A stretch of 64,000 nucleotides of DNA, from assembly GCF_900142575.1 (NCBI RefSeq), contig NZ_FRBI01000001.1, forward strand, positions 435,014-499,013. The letters run 5' to 3'. A program made the position numbers and the translations under genes. Position 1 is the first letter of the stretch. The number at the start of each line of letters is the position of its first letter. Origin of the DNA: Actinacidiphila paucisporea. GTDB taxonomy: Bacteria; Actinomycetota; Actinomycetes; Streptomycetales; Streptomycetaceae. Shown here one piece after another: positions 16,859 to 25,690 of this stretch. The notes beneath the pieces were generated by a model. The model was not told the origin of the DNA. It made no database searches and saw only the letters and a list, made by a program, of their open reading frames with translations.

Positions 16859-17146
16859 CTACGGCGCGTGCCGGTGCGGCGAGCCGAGCCCCTCGTCCTC
16901 GGCGTCCGCCCACAGCCCGCGGTCGTAGGGCGCGTCCGGGATGGTGACCATCTCGACCTGCCGCGTCCCCGCGGCGGCCGGCGCCGAGTCCTGCAGCAGC
17001 GCGAGGCTCTCCCGCAGGTGGGCCGCGGCGCTGCGCACCCGGCGCATGTCGAGGGTGTCGCCGCTGTGCTCGTCCAGCCGCGCCACGCAGCGCATCAGGT
17101 CGTCGAGCCGGCGCTGGACCGACGTCAGGTCGTCGTGCAGGGACAC
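16859..17146 (-). CDS. Small conserved protein heading the sdh operon
   Basis: A 95-residue soluble protein with no recognised domain. The first 55 residues look helical (LTSVQRRLDDLMRCVARLDEH, MRRVRSAAAHLRESLALL), followed by a short acidic and His-containing tail (DEGLGSPHRHAP). The start is GTG 17146, with GAGGA about 7 bases upstream. It is first in the same-strand run small gene-sdhC-sdhA-sdhB. In Mycobacterium tuberculosis a protein of similar size (Rv0250c) sits in the same place ahead of the Sdh1 genes, which suggests a role in assembly or regulation of this complex. That is inference from position. Confidence 0.72.
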   Translation of the reverse strand: MSLHDDLTSVQRRLDDLMRCVARLDEHSGDTLDMRRVRSAAAHLRESLALLQDSAPAAAGTRQVEMVTIPDAPYDRGLWADAEDEGLGSPHRHAP

Positions 17147-17466
17147 GTGAAGTCCTCACCATCTGCCGCCGTGATGAATGCAGTACGGGGCGGTGCTGCG
17201 GATGCGAGTGTCGCGCGTCACACCGCGCCTTGTGAAGACGGCTGCACGGAATACCGCTGCCGCGGCCGGGCGCGGCAGGGCTGTGGGCCGGACGGGTGGA
17301 GTGCGCCGGGCGCGTCGGCGGGTCGGGGCCGCGCCGCCGGTGGCGTCGTCTGGAGTGAGGGTGCGATTAACCGGAACACCTGTAAAACGGCCCATCCGAC
17401 CAGATGAAGTATGTCCCCGGCGTACGCCGAGCCTCCGGCCGGCCGCCTGGGCCGCGGAGGAGCGAC

Positions 17467-19272
17467 ATGAACCGCAGTGCGGACCCGACCGCTGTCACCC
17501 CGGCGCCGCGGGCGCGCGCGGTGCGTACCGCCCTGGCGCTCACCGCGGCGCTCACCGCGGGCGCCACGCTGACCCTCACCGCCTGCTCGTCGGGCGGCGG
17601 CGGCACCCACGCCGCCGGCACCGCGGGCACCGACGTGGCCACCGTCGCCAGGGCGGGCGTACGCGACGGCGGCACCCTGCGCTGGGCCACCGACGACGTG
17701 CCGCGCACCCTCAACGCCTTCCAGGCCGACGCGGACGCCGACACCGCCACCGTCGCCGGCGCGACCCTGCCGGCGATGTTCCGCCTCGACGCCCACGGCA
17801 AGCCGCACGCCGACACCGACTACCTGAAGAAGGCCGACGTCACCGGCCGCGAGCCCCGCCAGGTCGTCACCTACCAGCTGAACCCGAAGGCCAGATGGAG
17901 CGACGGCCGGGCGGTCGGCGCCGCCGACTTCGCCGCCCAGTGGAACGCGCTCAGCGGCCGGAACTCCGCCTTCTGGACCTCGCGCAACGCCGGCTACGAC
18001 CGGATCGCCTCGGTCGCGCAGGGCGCCGACGCCCAGCACGTCGAGGTCACCTTCAGCACGCCCTACGCCGACTGGCGCTCGCTGTTCAGCCCGCTCTACC
18101 CCAAGTCCGTCACCGGCAGCCCCGACGCCTTCAACGACGGCGCCCGCACCGCGCTGCCCGTCGTCGCGGGGCCCTTCGCGGTCAAGGGCGTCGACACCAG
18201 GGCGGGCACGGTCACCCTGGTCCGCAACCCCTCCTGGTGGGGGCAGCCCGCCAAGCTCGACCAGCTGGTGCTGACCGCGGTGCCGCGGGCCAAGCGGACC
18301 TCCGCGCTGGCCGCCGGCACCCTCGACCTGGCCGGCATCGACCCGGGCGCGCTGGCAGCGGTCAAGAGGACCAGGGGCCTGGCGGTGCGCAAGGCACCGG
18401 ACGCCGCCTACGCGCAGCTCGCGCTGAACGGCAGCGCCGGGCCGCTGGCCGACGAGCGGGTACGGCACGCGGTGGCCCGCGCGATCGACCGCAAGGCCAT
18501 CGCGACCGCCGTGCTCAAGCCGCTCGGCCTGCCCGCCGTCCCCCTCGGCAACCACCTGGTGCTGCCCTCGCAGGACGGCTACGCCGACCACAGCTCCGCG
18601 CTGGGCGCCGCCAGCCTCCAGCAGGCGCAGGCGCTGCTCGCCGACGCGGGCTGGAAGCAGTCCACCGCCAAGGCCGGCGACCAGGCGGCGGGACCCGGCC
18701 GCAGCGCGGCCTCGGGCGCGCTGACCGTGGTCGAGCCCAGCAGGGCGGTCACCAAGAGCGGCAAGCAGCTCAGCCTGCGGTTCGTGCTCCCCGCGGACTC
18801 CCCGACGCTGAACGACGTCGGCGGGCGGATCGCCAGGATGCTGTCCGCGATCGGCGTCCGCACCGAGATCACCAAGGTCGACGGCGCGAGCTACTTCCAG
18901 GACCACATCGCCGCCGGCGACTTCGACCTGGCGCTCTACTCCTGGCCGGGCAGCGCCTACCCCGCCACGGACGAGACCCCTATCTACGCCAAGCCCGTGC
19001 CGGCCCCCGACGGCTCGCTGACCGTCGCGCAGAACTACACCCGGGTCGGCACCGACCAGATCGACCAGCTGCTCGACCGCGCGGGCAGCGAGCTGAACGC
19101 CTCCGCGGCCCGCGACCTGACCGCCCAGGCCGACTCCCGCATCTGGGCCGCGGCCGGCTCGATCCCCCTCTACCAGCGCCCGGCCGTGGTCGCCCTGCGG
19201 ACGACCGTCGCCAACGCCGGGGCCTTCGGCTTCCAGACCCCGCGCTACGAGGACATGGGCTTCCGCAAGTAA
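17467..19272 (+). CDS. Peptide-type ABC transporter substrate-binding lipoprotein (orphan)
   Basis: A 601-residue extracytoplasmic solute-binding protein of family 5 (SBP_bac_5), which binds peptides, nickel chelates or other small ligands. The signal peptide ends in the lipobox LTAC (about residue 42), followed by a Ser/Gly linker. Family stretches include GGTLRWATDDVPRTLNAF, KARWSDGRAVGAADFA, VRHAVARAIDRKAIA and DFDLALYSWPGS. Start ATG 17467 has GGAGGAG (17456-17462) upstream. No permease or ATPase gene is adjacent, so it must use a transporter coded elsewhere, perhaps one of the three in this window, or act as a sensor. It is less similar to the other three binding proteins here than two of them are to each other. 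Confidence 0.88.
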   Translation: MNRSADPTAVTPAPRARAVRTALALTAALTAGATLTLTACSSGGGGTHAAGTAGTDVATVARAGVRDGGTLRWATDDVPRTLNAFQADADADTATVAGATLPAMFRLDAHGKPHADTDYLKKADVTGREPRQVVTYQLNPKARWSDGRAVGAADFAAQWNALSGRNSAFWTSRNAGYDRIASVAQGADAQHVEVTFSTPYADWRSLFSPLYPKSVTGSPDAFNDGARTALPVVAGPFAVKGVDTRAGTVTLVRNPSWWGQPAKLDQLVLTAVPRAKRTSALAAGTLDLAGIDPGALAAVKRTRGLAVRKAPDAAYAQLALNGSAGPLADERVRHAVARAIDRKAIATAVLKPLGLPAVPLGNHLVLPSQDGYADHSSALGAASLQQAQALLADAGWKQSTAKAGDQAAGPGRSAASGALTVVEPSRAVTKSGKQLSLRFVLPADSPTLNDVGGRIARMLSAIGVRTEITKVDGASYFQDHIAAGDFDLALYSWPGSAYPATDETPIYAKPVPAPDGSLTVAQNYTRVGTDQIDQLLDRAGSELNASAARDLTAQADSRIWAAAGSIPLYQRPAVVALRTTVANAGAFGFQTPRYEDMGFRK

Positions 19273-19297
19273 CGCCCCCCGGGCCGCCCCCTGCGAC

Positions 19298-20503
19298 TCA
19301 GCGCACGGTGCGCAATGACGGGGACAGGGCGGCGGCCTCGGCACGCAGCGGGCCGGCGAGGGCCGGGCGGCCGGCGACGGTGTGGGCCGCGGCCAGGGTG
19401 AGCAGGGCCCTGGCCCTGCTCAGGTTGTCCGGGGCCATGGCCACCGCCAGCGACGCCAGCTTCTCCGCCTCCCGCGGCCGGGCGCCGAAGAGCGCCTCCA
19501 TCGCGGCCAGGTCGGTGCCGCGCAGGGCGGCGGCCGGCGACTCCGCCCGCAGGGCGGCCAGCGCCGCGGAGAACGCGGGCAGCGCGTCGGCCCGACTCCA
19601 GTGCCCCGCCGCGATCCCGTCGGCGAGCGCGGAGGCGTACAGCTGGAGCGCCCCCCTGCGCAGCTCCGGCGACACCGACCGCTCCCGCAGGGCGGCAGCC
19701 GTCCGGGCGGCGTCATCGCAGCGGCCCTCCGCGAGGGCGACGACGGCGGTCATCGCCTGCCGCCGCGCCGAGCCCGACGGCTCGGCCGCGTCGAGCGCGG
19801 CCCTCGCCAGGTCGATCCGGCCGGCGGTCGCCGCCCTGGCCGCGGCCAGGCTCGCCGGGTCGTGCACCCATTCGGCCAGCCGCTGGTCCTCCCGCCCGAA
19901 GGGCAGCCGCAGCAGCCGCCAGGCCGGTGAGGTGACCCGGCCCGGCTGGACCGTCACCAGCATCACGGTCAGCGCGGCGACGCCCCAGCCGATCGCCGCG
20001 GCGGACCCGCCGGCGGCGATCAGCGCGGCGCCGGACAGCGCCTCGGCGAGCAGCGTCAGCGCGGTGCCCCACCACATGCGGCGGCGCAGCCCCGGCCGGT
20101 CGACGACGACCTGGCAGGTGTTGACGACGATCAGCGGCAGCAGCCGGAAGGTGAGCAGCCGCCCGCGGCGCACGGTGCCGCCGAGCCGGCGGCCGACGCC
20201 GATCGACGTCCAGACCTCCGCGAGGCCGGAGAACCGGCCGAGCAGCCGGTAGCCCAGGAAGAAGATGTTCAGGCCGACGACCATGCCGAGCGCGAAGCGC
20301 ATGAGGTCCGCGGCGGTGAAGGGCAGCGCGCCGGCCGCGCTGAGTAGTCCGAGGGCCGCGGTGGCCATGACCACCAGCAGGTTCGGCAGCGCCCGCCGCC
20401 CGGCGGTGTGCGCCGTGCCGGGGGAGTCGGCGGGATCGCGGGCTACGCCGTCCGGTAGCGGCGGCACTGTTTCGCCCTGCGGGAGGGCCGGTGACGTGGA
20501 CAC
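19298..20503 (-). CDS. Membrane protein with C-terminal helical-repeat region, divergent from typA
   Basis: A 401-residue protein of unknown function. About four to six hydrophobic segments fill residues 35-200 ([66 protein letters not shown]). The cytoplasmic C-terminal half, from about 215, is made of short Ala/Arg helices repeated every 30-35 residues, resembling tetratricopeptide-like repeats. The likely start is GTG 20503 ([11 protein letters not shown]). The longer frame to 20683 reads into the typA promoter region and is Pro/Arg-rich without conservation features. It ends 26 bases from the convergent binding-protein gene. Confidence 0.7.
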   Translation of the reverse strand: MSTSPALPQGETVPPLPDGVARDPADSPGTAHTAGRRALPNLLVVMATAALGLLSAAGALPFTAADLMRFALGMVVGLNIFFLGYRLLGRFSGLAEVWTSIGVGRRLGGTVRRGRLLTFRLLPLIVVNTCQVVVDRPGLRRRMWWGTALTLLAEALSGAALIAAGGSAAAIGWGVAALTVMLVTVQPGRVTSPAWRLLRLPFGREDQRLAEWVHDPASLAAARAATAGRIDLARAALDAAEPSGSARRQAMTAVVALAEGRCDDAARTAAALRERSVSPELRRGALQLYASALADGIAAGHWSRADALPAFSAALAALRAESPAAALRGTDLAAMEALFGARPREAEKLASLAVAMAPDNLSRARALLTLAAAHTVAGRPALAGPLRAEAAALSPSLRTVR

Positions 20504-20563
20504 GCAGAGATCGTCCCACCCCCCCGGCCCCGCCGTCGCCGGGGTCCGCGGGGCCCCGCGGGG

Positions 20564-20596
20564 CCCCCGGCCGCTTCGCTCGGGCGCGGCCGGGGG
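20564..20596. promoter_or_regulatory. GC-rich hairpin in the divergent region before typA
   Basis: A perfect 11-base stem CCCCCGGCCGC/GCGGCCGGGGG with an 11-base loop (20575-20585). It lies between the divergent starts at 20503 and 20707. It could be part of the typA leader. I could not assign a convincing -35/-10 pair; TACCAT at 20606-20611 is a possible -10. Confidence 0.3.
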
Positions 20597-20706
20597 TGCT
20601 GGCACGTACCATGGGGAACGGCCGCGGCGTGACTTCTGCCCGGCACGGGCGAGCGCGTCGAAGAGGAACGCGACGCCATCCACGATTCCGGGAGAAGCGC
20701 CGCCGC

Positions 20707-22572
20707 ATGTCCACGCGCCACGATATTCGTAACGTCGCCATTGTCGCCCATGTCGACCACGGCAAGACGACCCTCGTCGACGCCATGCTCAAGCAGGCCG
20801 GGGCCTTCGCCGCGCACCAGCATCTGGACGACCGGATGATGGACTCCAACGACCTGGAGCGCGAGAAGGGCATCACCATTCTCGCGAAGAACACCGCCGT
20901 GAAGTACCACCCGAAGGACGGCGGGGACCCGGTCACCATCAACATCATCGACACCCCCGGCCACGCCGACTTCGGCGGTGAGGTCGAGCGCGGCCTGTCC
21001 ATGGTGGACGCGGTGGTGCTGCTGGTGGACGCCTCCGAGGGCCCGCTGCCGCAGACCCGCTTCGTCCTGCGCAAGGCGCTCACGGCCCGGCTGCCGGTGA
21101 TCCTGTGCATCAACAAGACCGACCGCCCCGACTCGCGGATCGACGAGGTGGTCAACGAGACCTACGACCTCTTCCTCGACCTGGACGCGGACGAGGACCA
21201 GATCGAGTTCCCGATCGTCTACGCCTGCGCCCGTGACGGTGTCGCGTCGCTGACCAAGCCGGACAACGGCACGGTGCCGGCCGACAGCGACAGCCTGGAG
21301 CCGTTCTTCTCCACCATCCTGTCCACCGTCCCGGCGCCGACCTACGACGAGGAGGCCCCGCTCCAGGCGCACGTCACCAACCTGGACGCGGACAACTTCC
21401 TCGGCCGTATCGCGCTGCTGCGGGTCGAGCAGGGCCACCTGAAGAAGGGGCAGACCGTCGCCTGGATCAAGCGCGACGGCAGCGTCTCCAGCGTCCGCAT
21501 CACCGAGCTGATGATGACCGAGGCGCTGACCCGCAAGCCCGCGGAGAGCGCGGGCCCGGGCGACATCTGCGCGGTCGCCGGCATCCCGGAGATCATGATC
21601 GGCGAGACGCTGGCCGACCCGGAGAACCCGATCGCGCTGCCGCTGATCACGGTGGACGAGCCGGCCATCTCGATGACCATCGGTACGAACACCTCGCCGC
21701 TGGTCGGCAAGGGCGGCAAGGGCCACAAGGTCACCGCCCGCCAGGTCAAGGACCGCCTCGACCGGGAGCTGATCGGCAACGTCAGCCTGCGGGTGCTGCC
21801 GACCGAGCGCCCCGACACCTGGGAGGTGCAGGGCCGCGGTGAGCTGGCGCTGGCCATCCTGGTGGAGACGATGCGCCGGGAGGGCTTCGAGCTGACCGTC
21901 GGCAAGCCCGAGGTGGTCACCAAGGAGATCAACGGCAAGCTCCACGAGCCGATCGAGCGGCTGACGATCGACTCCCCCGAGGAGCACCTGGGCGCCATCA
22001 CGCAGCTGATGGCGGCACGCAAGGCCCGGATGGAGACGATGACCAACCACGGGTCCGGCTGGATCCGGATGGAGTGGATCGTGCCGTCCCGCGGTCTGAT
22101 CGGCTTCCGCACCGAGTTCCTGACCCAGACGCGCGGCACCGGCATCGCGCACTCCCTCTTCGAGGGCCACGAGCCGTGGTTCGGCGAGCTGCGCACCCGC
22201 AACAACGGCTCGCTCGTCGCCGACCGCTCCGGCGTCGTCACGCCGTTCGCGATGATCAACCTCCAGGAGCGCGGCGTGATCTTCGTCGAGCCGACCACCG
22301 AGGTCTACGAGGGCATGATCATCGGTGAGAACTCGCGTTCCGACGACATGGACGTGAACATCACCAAGGAGAAGAAGCTCACCAACATGCGCGCCGCGTC
22401 CGCGGACAACACCGAGAACGTGGTGCCGCCGCGCAAGCTCTCCCTTGAACAGTCCTTGGAATTCTGCAGGGACGATGAATGCATCGAAGTCACCCCGGAG
22501 ACGGTCAGGATCCGTAAGGTGGTCCTCGACCAGAAGGAGCGGGGCCGTGCCGCGTCCCGCGCCAAGCGCTGA
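20707..22572 (+). CDS. typA: Ribosome-associated GTPase TypA/BipA
   Basis: A 621-residue translational GTPase related to EF-G, which binds the 70S ribosome and helps large-subunit assembly and stress growth. G motifs are complete: G1 AHVDHGKTT (residues 14-22), the switch region EREKGITI, G3 [15 protein letters not shown]4 NKTDR. The EF-G-like domain II, the domain III/V folds ([22 protein letters not shown]) and the BipA C-terminal domain ([42 protein letters not shown]) follow in order. Length fits the family exactly. The start is ATG 20707; in-frame codons upstream lack conservation. A good terminator follows the stop. Confidence 0.97.
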   Translation: MSTRHDIRNVAIVAHVDHGKTTLVDAMLKQAGAFAAHQHLDDRMMDSNDLEREKGITILAKNTAVKYHPKDGGDPVTINIIDTPGHADFGGEVERGLSMVDAVVLLVDASEGPLPQTRFVLRKALTARLPVILCINKTDRPDSRIDEVVNETYDLFLDLDADEDQIEFPIVYACARDGVASLTKPDNGTVPADSDSLEPFFSTILSTVPAPTYDEEAPLQAHVTNLDADNFLGRIALLRVEQGHLKKGQTVAWIKRDGSVSSVRITELMMTEALTRKPAESAGPGDICAVAGIPEIMIGETLADPENPIALPLITVDEPAISMTIGTNTSPLVGKGGKGHKVTARQVKDRLDRELIGNVSLRVLPTERPDTWEVQGRGELALAILVETMRREGFELTVGKPEVVTKEINGKLHEPIERLTIDSPEEHLGAITQLMAARKARMETMTNHGSGWIRMEWIVPSRGLIGFRTEFLTQTRGTGIAHSLFEGHEPWFGELRTRNNGSLVADRSGVVTPFAMINLQERGVIFVEPTTEVYEGMIIGENSRSDDMDVNITKEKKLTNMRAASADNTENVVPPRKLSLEQSLEFCRDDECIEVTPETVRIRKVVLDQKERGRAASRAKR

Positions 22573-22600
22573 CGCTCGCTGACCGCCAACTGAACGGTGA

Positions 22601-22627
22601 GGGGTCCAGGCCTGCCTGGGCCCCTTT
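22601..22627 (+). terminator. typA terminator
   Basis: Stem GGGGTCCAGG / CCTGGGCCCC (22601-22610 and 22615-22624, one G-T pair) with loop CCTG, followed by TTT. It starts 28 bases after the typA stop. Confidence 0.85.
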
Positions 22628-22957
22628 CGCGTGGCCTTTCGGTGTCCGCTTTTCGGACACCAACCTCCGTTAGATAGGTCACACTGCCCATTTCGCCGGT
22701 GTCTGTCTACGTTCCATAATGTCCGGATTCTGGAACAAGATCGCTGTCGATGTGACCAAAGCGAGACCGTCCCTGTGTCGATCCGACTTCAAACGTGCCC
22801 GATAGTGGGACGAAGTTGAAGCTCGGGTCAATGGGTCACGCGCTGATGGGGAGCGCCGACTCACGAGCACAGGAAGGCCGTAGTCGCTGTCAGGGGTGTC
22901 AGTGAGCGTCCGGCCTTCCTTTCACGTATCGACAGTGACTCCTGAGGAGGCAAACCC
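22628..22957 (+). promoter_or_regulatory. 330-base leader/promoter region of the first peptide transporter
   Basis: No gene is seen here. The base composition is more AT-rich than the surroundings. It contains an inverted repeat GTTCCA-N14-TGGAAC (22711-22736) overlapping CATAAT (22715-22720), a possible -10. Further on is a long hairpin AGGAAGGCCG ... CGGCCTTCCT (22871-22880 and 22911-22920) followed by TTC, 37 bases before the ATG. The first could be an operator and the second a leader attenuator. The ribosome site CTGAGGAGG lies just before ATG 22958. Confidence 0.4.
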
Positions 22958-24616
22958 ATGCGCGGTGCCAAGAGCGCCAAGTGGGTCGTAGGTGCGGCCG
23001 TGATCGCCCTCGCAGCGACCGCCTGCAGTTCGAGCGACGACTCGGGCAGCAAGGACAAGGCCAAGGCCAGCAGTGGATCGAGCGACGGGATCGTCCGAGC
23101 GTGGTGGGGGGACCCCCAGAACCCGCTCGAGCCCGCCAACACCAATGAGGTGCAGGGCGGCAAGGTCCTTGACATGATCTTCATGAACCTCAAGGAGTAC
23201 GACCCGAAGACAGGTAAGGCCAACCTTGAGGCCGCTGACTCGATCACCACGACCGACCAGCAGAACTTCACCATCAAGATCAAGCCGGACCTGAAGTTCT
23301 CGGACGGCACCCCGGTCACCTCCAGCTCCTTCGTGGACGCCTGGAACTACGGTGCCCTGGTTACCAACAAGCAGCTGAACGCCTACTTCTTCGCCGACAT
23401 CGACGGCTACAAGGCCGTCCACCCGTCGGACGACCCGGGCGCCAAGCCGACCTCGAAGACCATGTCCGGTCTGAAGGTCGTGGACGACCACACCTTCACG
23501 GTCAAGCTGGCCCAGAAGTTCTCCACGTGGCCGGACCGCCTGGGCTACAAGGCCTTCGCGCCGCTGCCCAAGGAGTTCTTCGACAACCACGCGGCGTACC
23601 TGGCCAAGCCGATCGGCGACGGCCCGTACATGATCGCGTCGTACACCAAGGGCACCAGCATGAAGCTGGTCCCGAACCCGAACTACACGGGCCCGAGCAA
23701 GCCGAAGAACAAGGGCGTGCTGCTCAAGGTCTACACCAGCGACGACACCGCGTACGCCGACCTGCAGTCCGGTCAGCTGGACGTCCTGGACACCGTTCCG
23801 CCGGCCGACCTGCCGCACGTCAAGAGCGACCTCAACGGCCGTTACCTGAACCAGCCGGCCGGCATCATCCAGACCTTCTCCTTCCCGATGTACGACCCGG
23901 CGTGGAGCAAGCCGGGCATGGAGAAGGTGCGCCAGGGCATCTCGATGGCGATCGACCGCAAGACGATCACCGACAAGATCTTCCAGGGCACCCGCACCCC
24001 GGCCACCGACCTCACCTCCCCGGTGCTGGGCGCGGCCGGCGGCTACAGCGCCACCCTCGCCGGCGACGCGGTCAAGTACGACCCGGTCAAGGCGAAGCAG
24101 CTGATCCAGGACGGCGGCGGCCTGCCCGGCGGTCACATGACGCTCGGCTACAACGCCGACTCGCCGCACAAGGACTGGGTCGACGCGGTCTGCAACAGCA
24201 TCAACCAGGTCCTGGGTGACAACAAGGCCTGCGTCGGCGCCCCGACCGGCACCTTCGCGGACTTCCGCAACCAGATCACCAAGGGCCAGATGAAGCAGCC
24301 GTTCCGCTCCGGCTGGCAGATGGACTACCCGCTGATCGACGACTTCCTGTCGCCGCTGTACGCCACCGGCGGCAGCTCCAACGACTCGAAGTACACCAAC
24401 AAGACCGTCGACAACCTGATCAACCAGGCCAACGCGGAGCCGGACACCTCCAAGGCGATCACGCTGTACCAGCAGGCCGAGTCCCAGGTCATCAAGGACA
24501 TGCCGGTCGTGCCGCTGTGGTACCAGAACGGTGAGGCCGGCTGGTCGTCCAAGGTGTCGAACGTGACCGAGAACGCCTTCAGCGTTCCCGTCTTCACCGA
24601 CATCACGGTCAACTGA
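22958..24616 (+). CDS. Oligopeptide ABC transporter substrate-binding lipoprotein 1 (BldKB-like)
   Basis: A 552-residue SBP_bac_5 lipoprotein. The signal peptide MRGAKSAKWVVGAAVIAL leads to Cys at ATAC, an acceptable lipobox, then an Asp/Ser/Lys linker. The mature part opens with VRAWWGDPQNPLEPANTNE, followed by the family core: KFSDGTPVTSSSFVDAWNYG, IGDGPYMIASYTKG, RQGISMAIDRKTI and MPVVPLWYQNGEAGW. It should capture peptides outside the membrane and hand them to the permeases coded downstream. The binding protein of the second operon is clearly related through its whole length, including the first ten residues. This resembles BldKB of Streptomyces, which imports a signalling peptide for aerial growth, but assignment as bldKB needs a tree. 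Confidence 0.9.
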   Translation: MRGAKSAKWVVGAAVIALAATACSSSDDSGSKDKAKASSGSSDGIVRAWWGDPQNPLEPANTNEVQGGKVLDMIFMNLKEYDPKTGKANLEAADSITTTDQQNFTIKIKPDLKFSDGTPVTSSSFVDAWNYGALVTNKQLNAYFFADIDGYKAVHPSDDPGAKPTSKTMSGLKVVDDHTFTVKLAQKFSTWPDRLGYKAFAPLPKEFFDNHAAYLAKPIGDGPYMIASYTKGTSMKLVPNPNYTGPSKPKNKGVLLKVYTSDDTAYADLQSGQLDVLDTVPPADLPHVKSDLNGRYLNQPAGIIQTFSFPMYDPAWSKPGMEKVRQGISMAIDRKTITDKIFQGTRTPATDLTSPVLGAAGGYSATLAGDAVKYDPVKAKQLIQDGGGLPGGHMTLGYNADSPHKDWVDAVCNSINQVLGDNKACVGAPTGTFADFRNQITKGQMKQPFRSGWQMDYPLIDDFLSPLYATGGSSNDSKYTNKTVDNLINQANAEPDTSKAITLYQQAESQVIKDMPVVPLWYQNGEAGWSSKVSNVTENAFSVPVFTDITVN

Positions 24617-24640
24617 CCCTGCACCAGCACCACCTGCAGT

Positions 24641-24741
24641 AGGCGCGCCCCTCAGGGGAGACGTCGGGCGCGCCTGCGGGGGAACTGACAAACAACCGCT
24701 CGCGGTGTGGATGTCGGCCGGGGCCACAAGCCCCGGCCGAC
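24641..24741 (+). terminator. Two hairpins between binding-protein and permease genes, operon 1
   Basis: AGGCGCGCCC/GGGCGCGCCT (24641-24650 and 24666-24675) and a perfect 12-base stem GTCGGCCGGGGC/GCCCCGGCCGAC (24713-24724 and 24730-24741) with loop CACAA. They lie inside the operon, so they probably protect or partly terminate the binding-protein mRNA, making it more abundant than the permease message. Confidence 0.6.
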
Positions 24742-24766
24742 GTCTGCCCCGATCCCTGGAGGGCAG

Positions 24767-25690
24767 ATGGGGCGCTACGTCATCAGGCGACTGCTCCAGA
24801 TGGTTCCGGTCTTCATCGGAACCACATTGTTGATCTTCGTCATGGTCTACGGGCTCGGTGATCCCGTTGCCGCCATGTTCGGAGACCGTACGCCGGACCC
24901 CGCAACCGCGGCCCAGATCAGACACGATCTGCACCTCAACGACCCGTTGTGGCAGCAGTACCTGATCTACATGCAGCACATCTTCAAGGGTGACTTCGGA
25001 AAGGCCTCCAACGGCCAGCCCGTCACCGAGCTGCTCGGCACCGCATTCCCCGTCACGCTGCGGCTGACCATCATGGCGTTCGTCATCGAGGCCGTCGTCG
25101 GCATCGCGCTCGGCCTTTTCGCCGGGCTGCGGCGCGGCCGGTTCTTCGACACCGGCGTGCTGGCGATGACGCTCCTGGTGGTCTCGATCCCGACCTTCGT
25201 CACCGGCTTCGTGCTGCAGTACCTCCTGGGCGTCAAGTGGGGTGTGGTCCATCCCTCGGTCGGCGAGGGCGCGCCCTTCAAGGACCTGTTCATTCCCGGC
25301 CTGGTGCTCGCGGGAGTCTCCCTCGCGTACGTCGCCCGGCTGACCCGCACCTCGGTAGCGGAGAACTCCCGGGCCGACTACCTGCGCACCGCGGTGGCCA
25401 AGGGCCTGCCGCGGCGCCGGGTGATCACCAACCACATGCTGCGCAACTCGCTGATACCCGTGGTGACCTTCCTGGGCACCGACATCGGGAACCTGATGGC
25501 CGGTGCGCTGGTGACCGAGCGGATCTTTAACATCCACGGTGTCGGTTACCAGATCTACCAGGGCATCGTGCACAACAACCCGCCGACCGTGGTCGGCTTC
25601 GTGACGGTGCTGGTGATCATCTTCCTCGGCGCCAACCTGCTCGTCGACCTGCTCTACGCGGTCCTGGACCCGAGGATCCGGTATGCCTGA
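24767..25690 (+). CDS. Peptide ABC transporter permease 1 (OppB/DppB type), operon 1
   Basis: A 307-residue permease with six predicted membrane helices. It begins MGRYVIRRLLQMVPVFIG, a classic DppB N-terminus. The EAA-like loop is VAENSRADYLRTAVAKGLPRRRVI, which docks on the ATPase. The C-terminus (LLVDLLYAVLDPRIRYA) is typical. ATG 24767 has GGAGGG (24758-24763) just before it. Its end overlaps the next start by 8 bases (ATGCCTGA). With the next protein it forms the membrane channel for peptides. Confidence 0.95.
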   Translation: MGRYVIRRLLQMVPVFIGTTLLIFVMVYGLGDPVAAMFGDRTPDPATAAQIRHDLHLNDPLWQQYLIYMQHIFKGDFGKASNGQPVTELLGTAFPVTLRLTIMAFVIEAVVGIALGLFAGLRRGRFFDTGVLAMTLLVVSIPTFVTGFVLQYLLGVKWGVVHPSVGEGAPFKDLFIPGLVLAGVSLAYVARLTRTSVAENSRADYLRTAVAKGLPRRRVITNHMLRNSLIPVVTFLGTDIGNLMAGALVTERIFNIHGVGYQIYQGIVHNNPPTVVGFVTVLVIIFLGANLLVDLLYAVLDPRIRYA

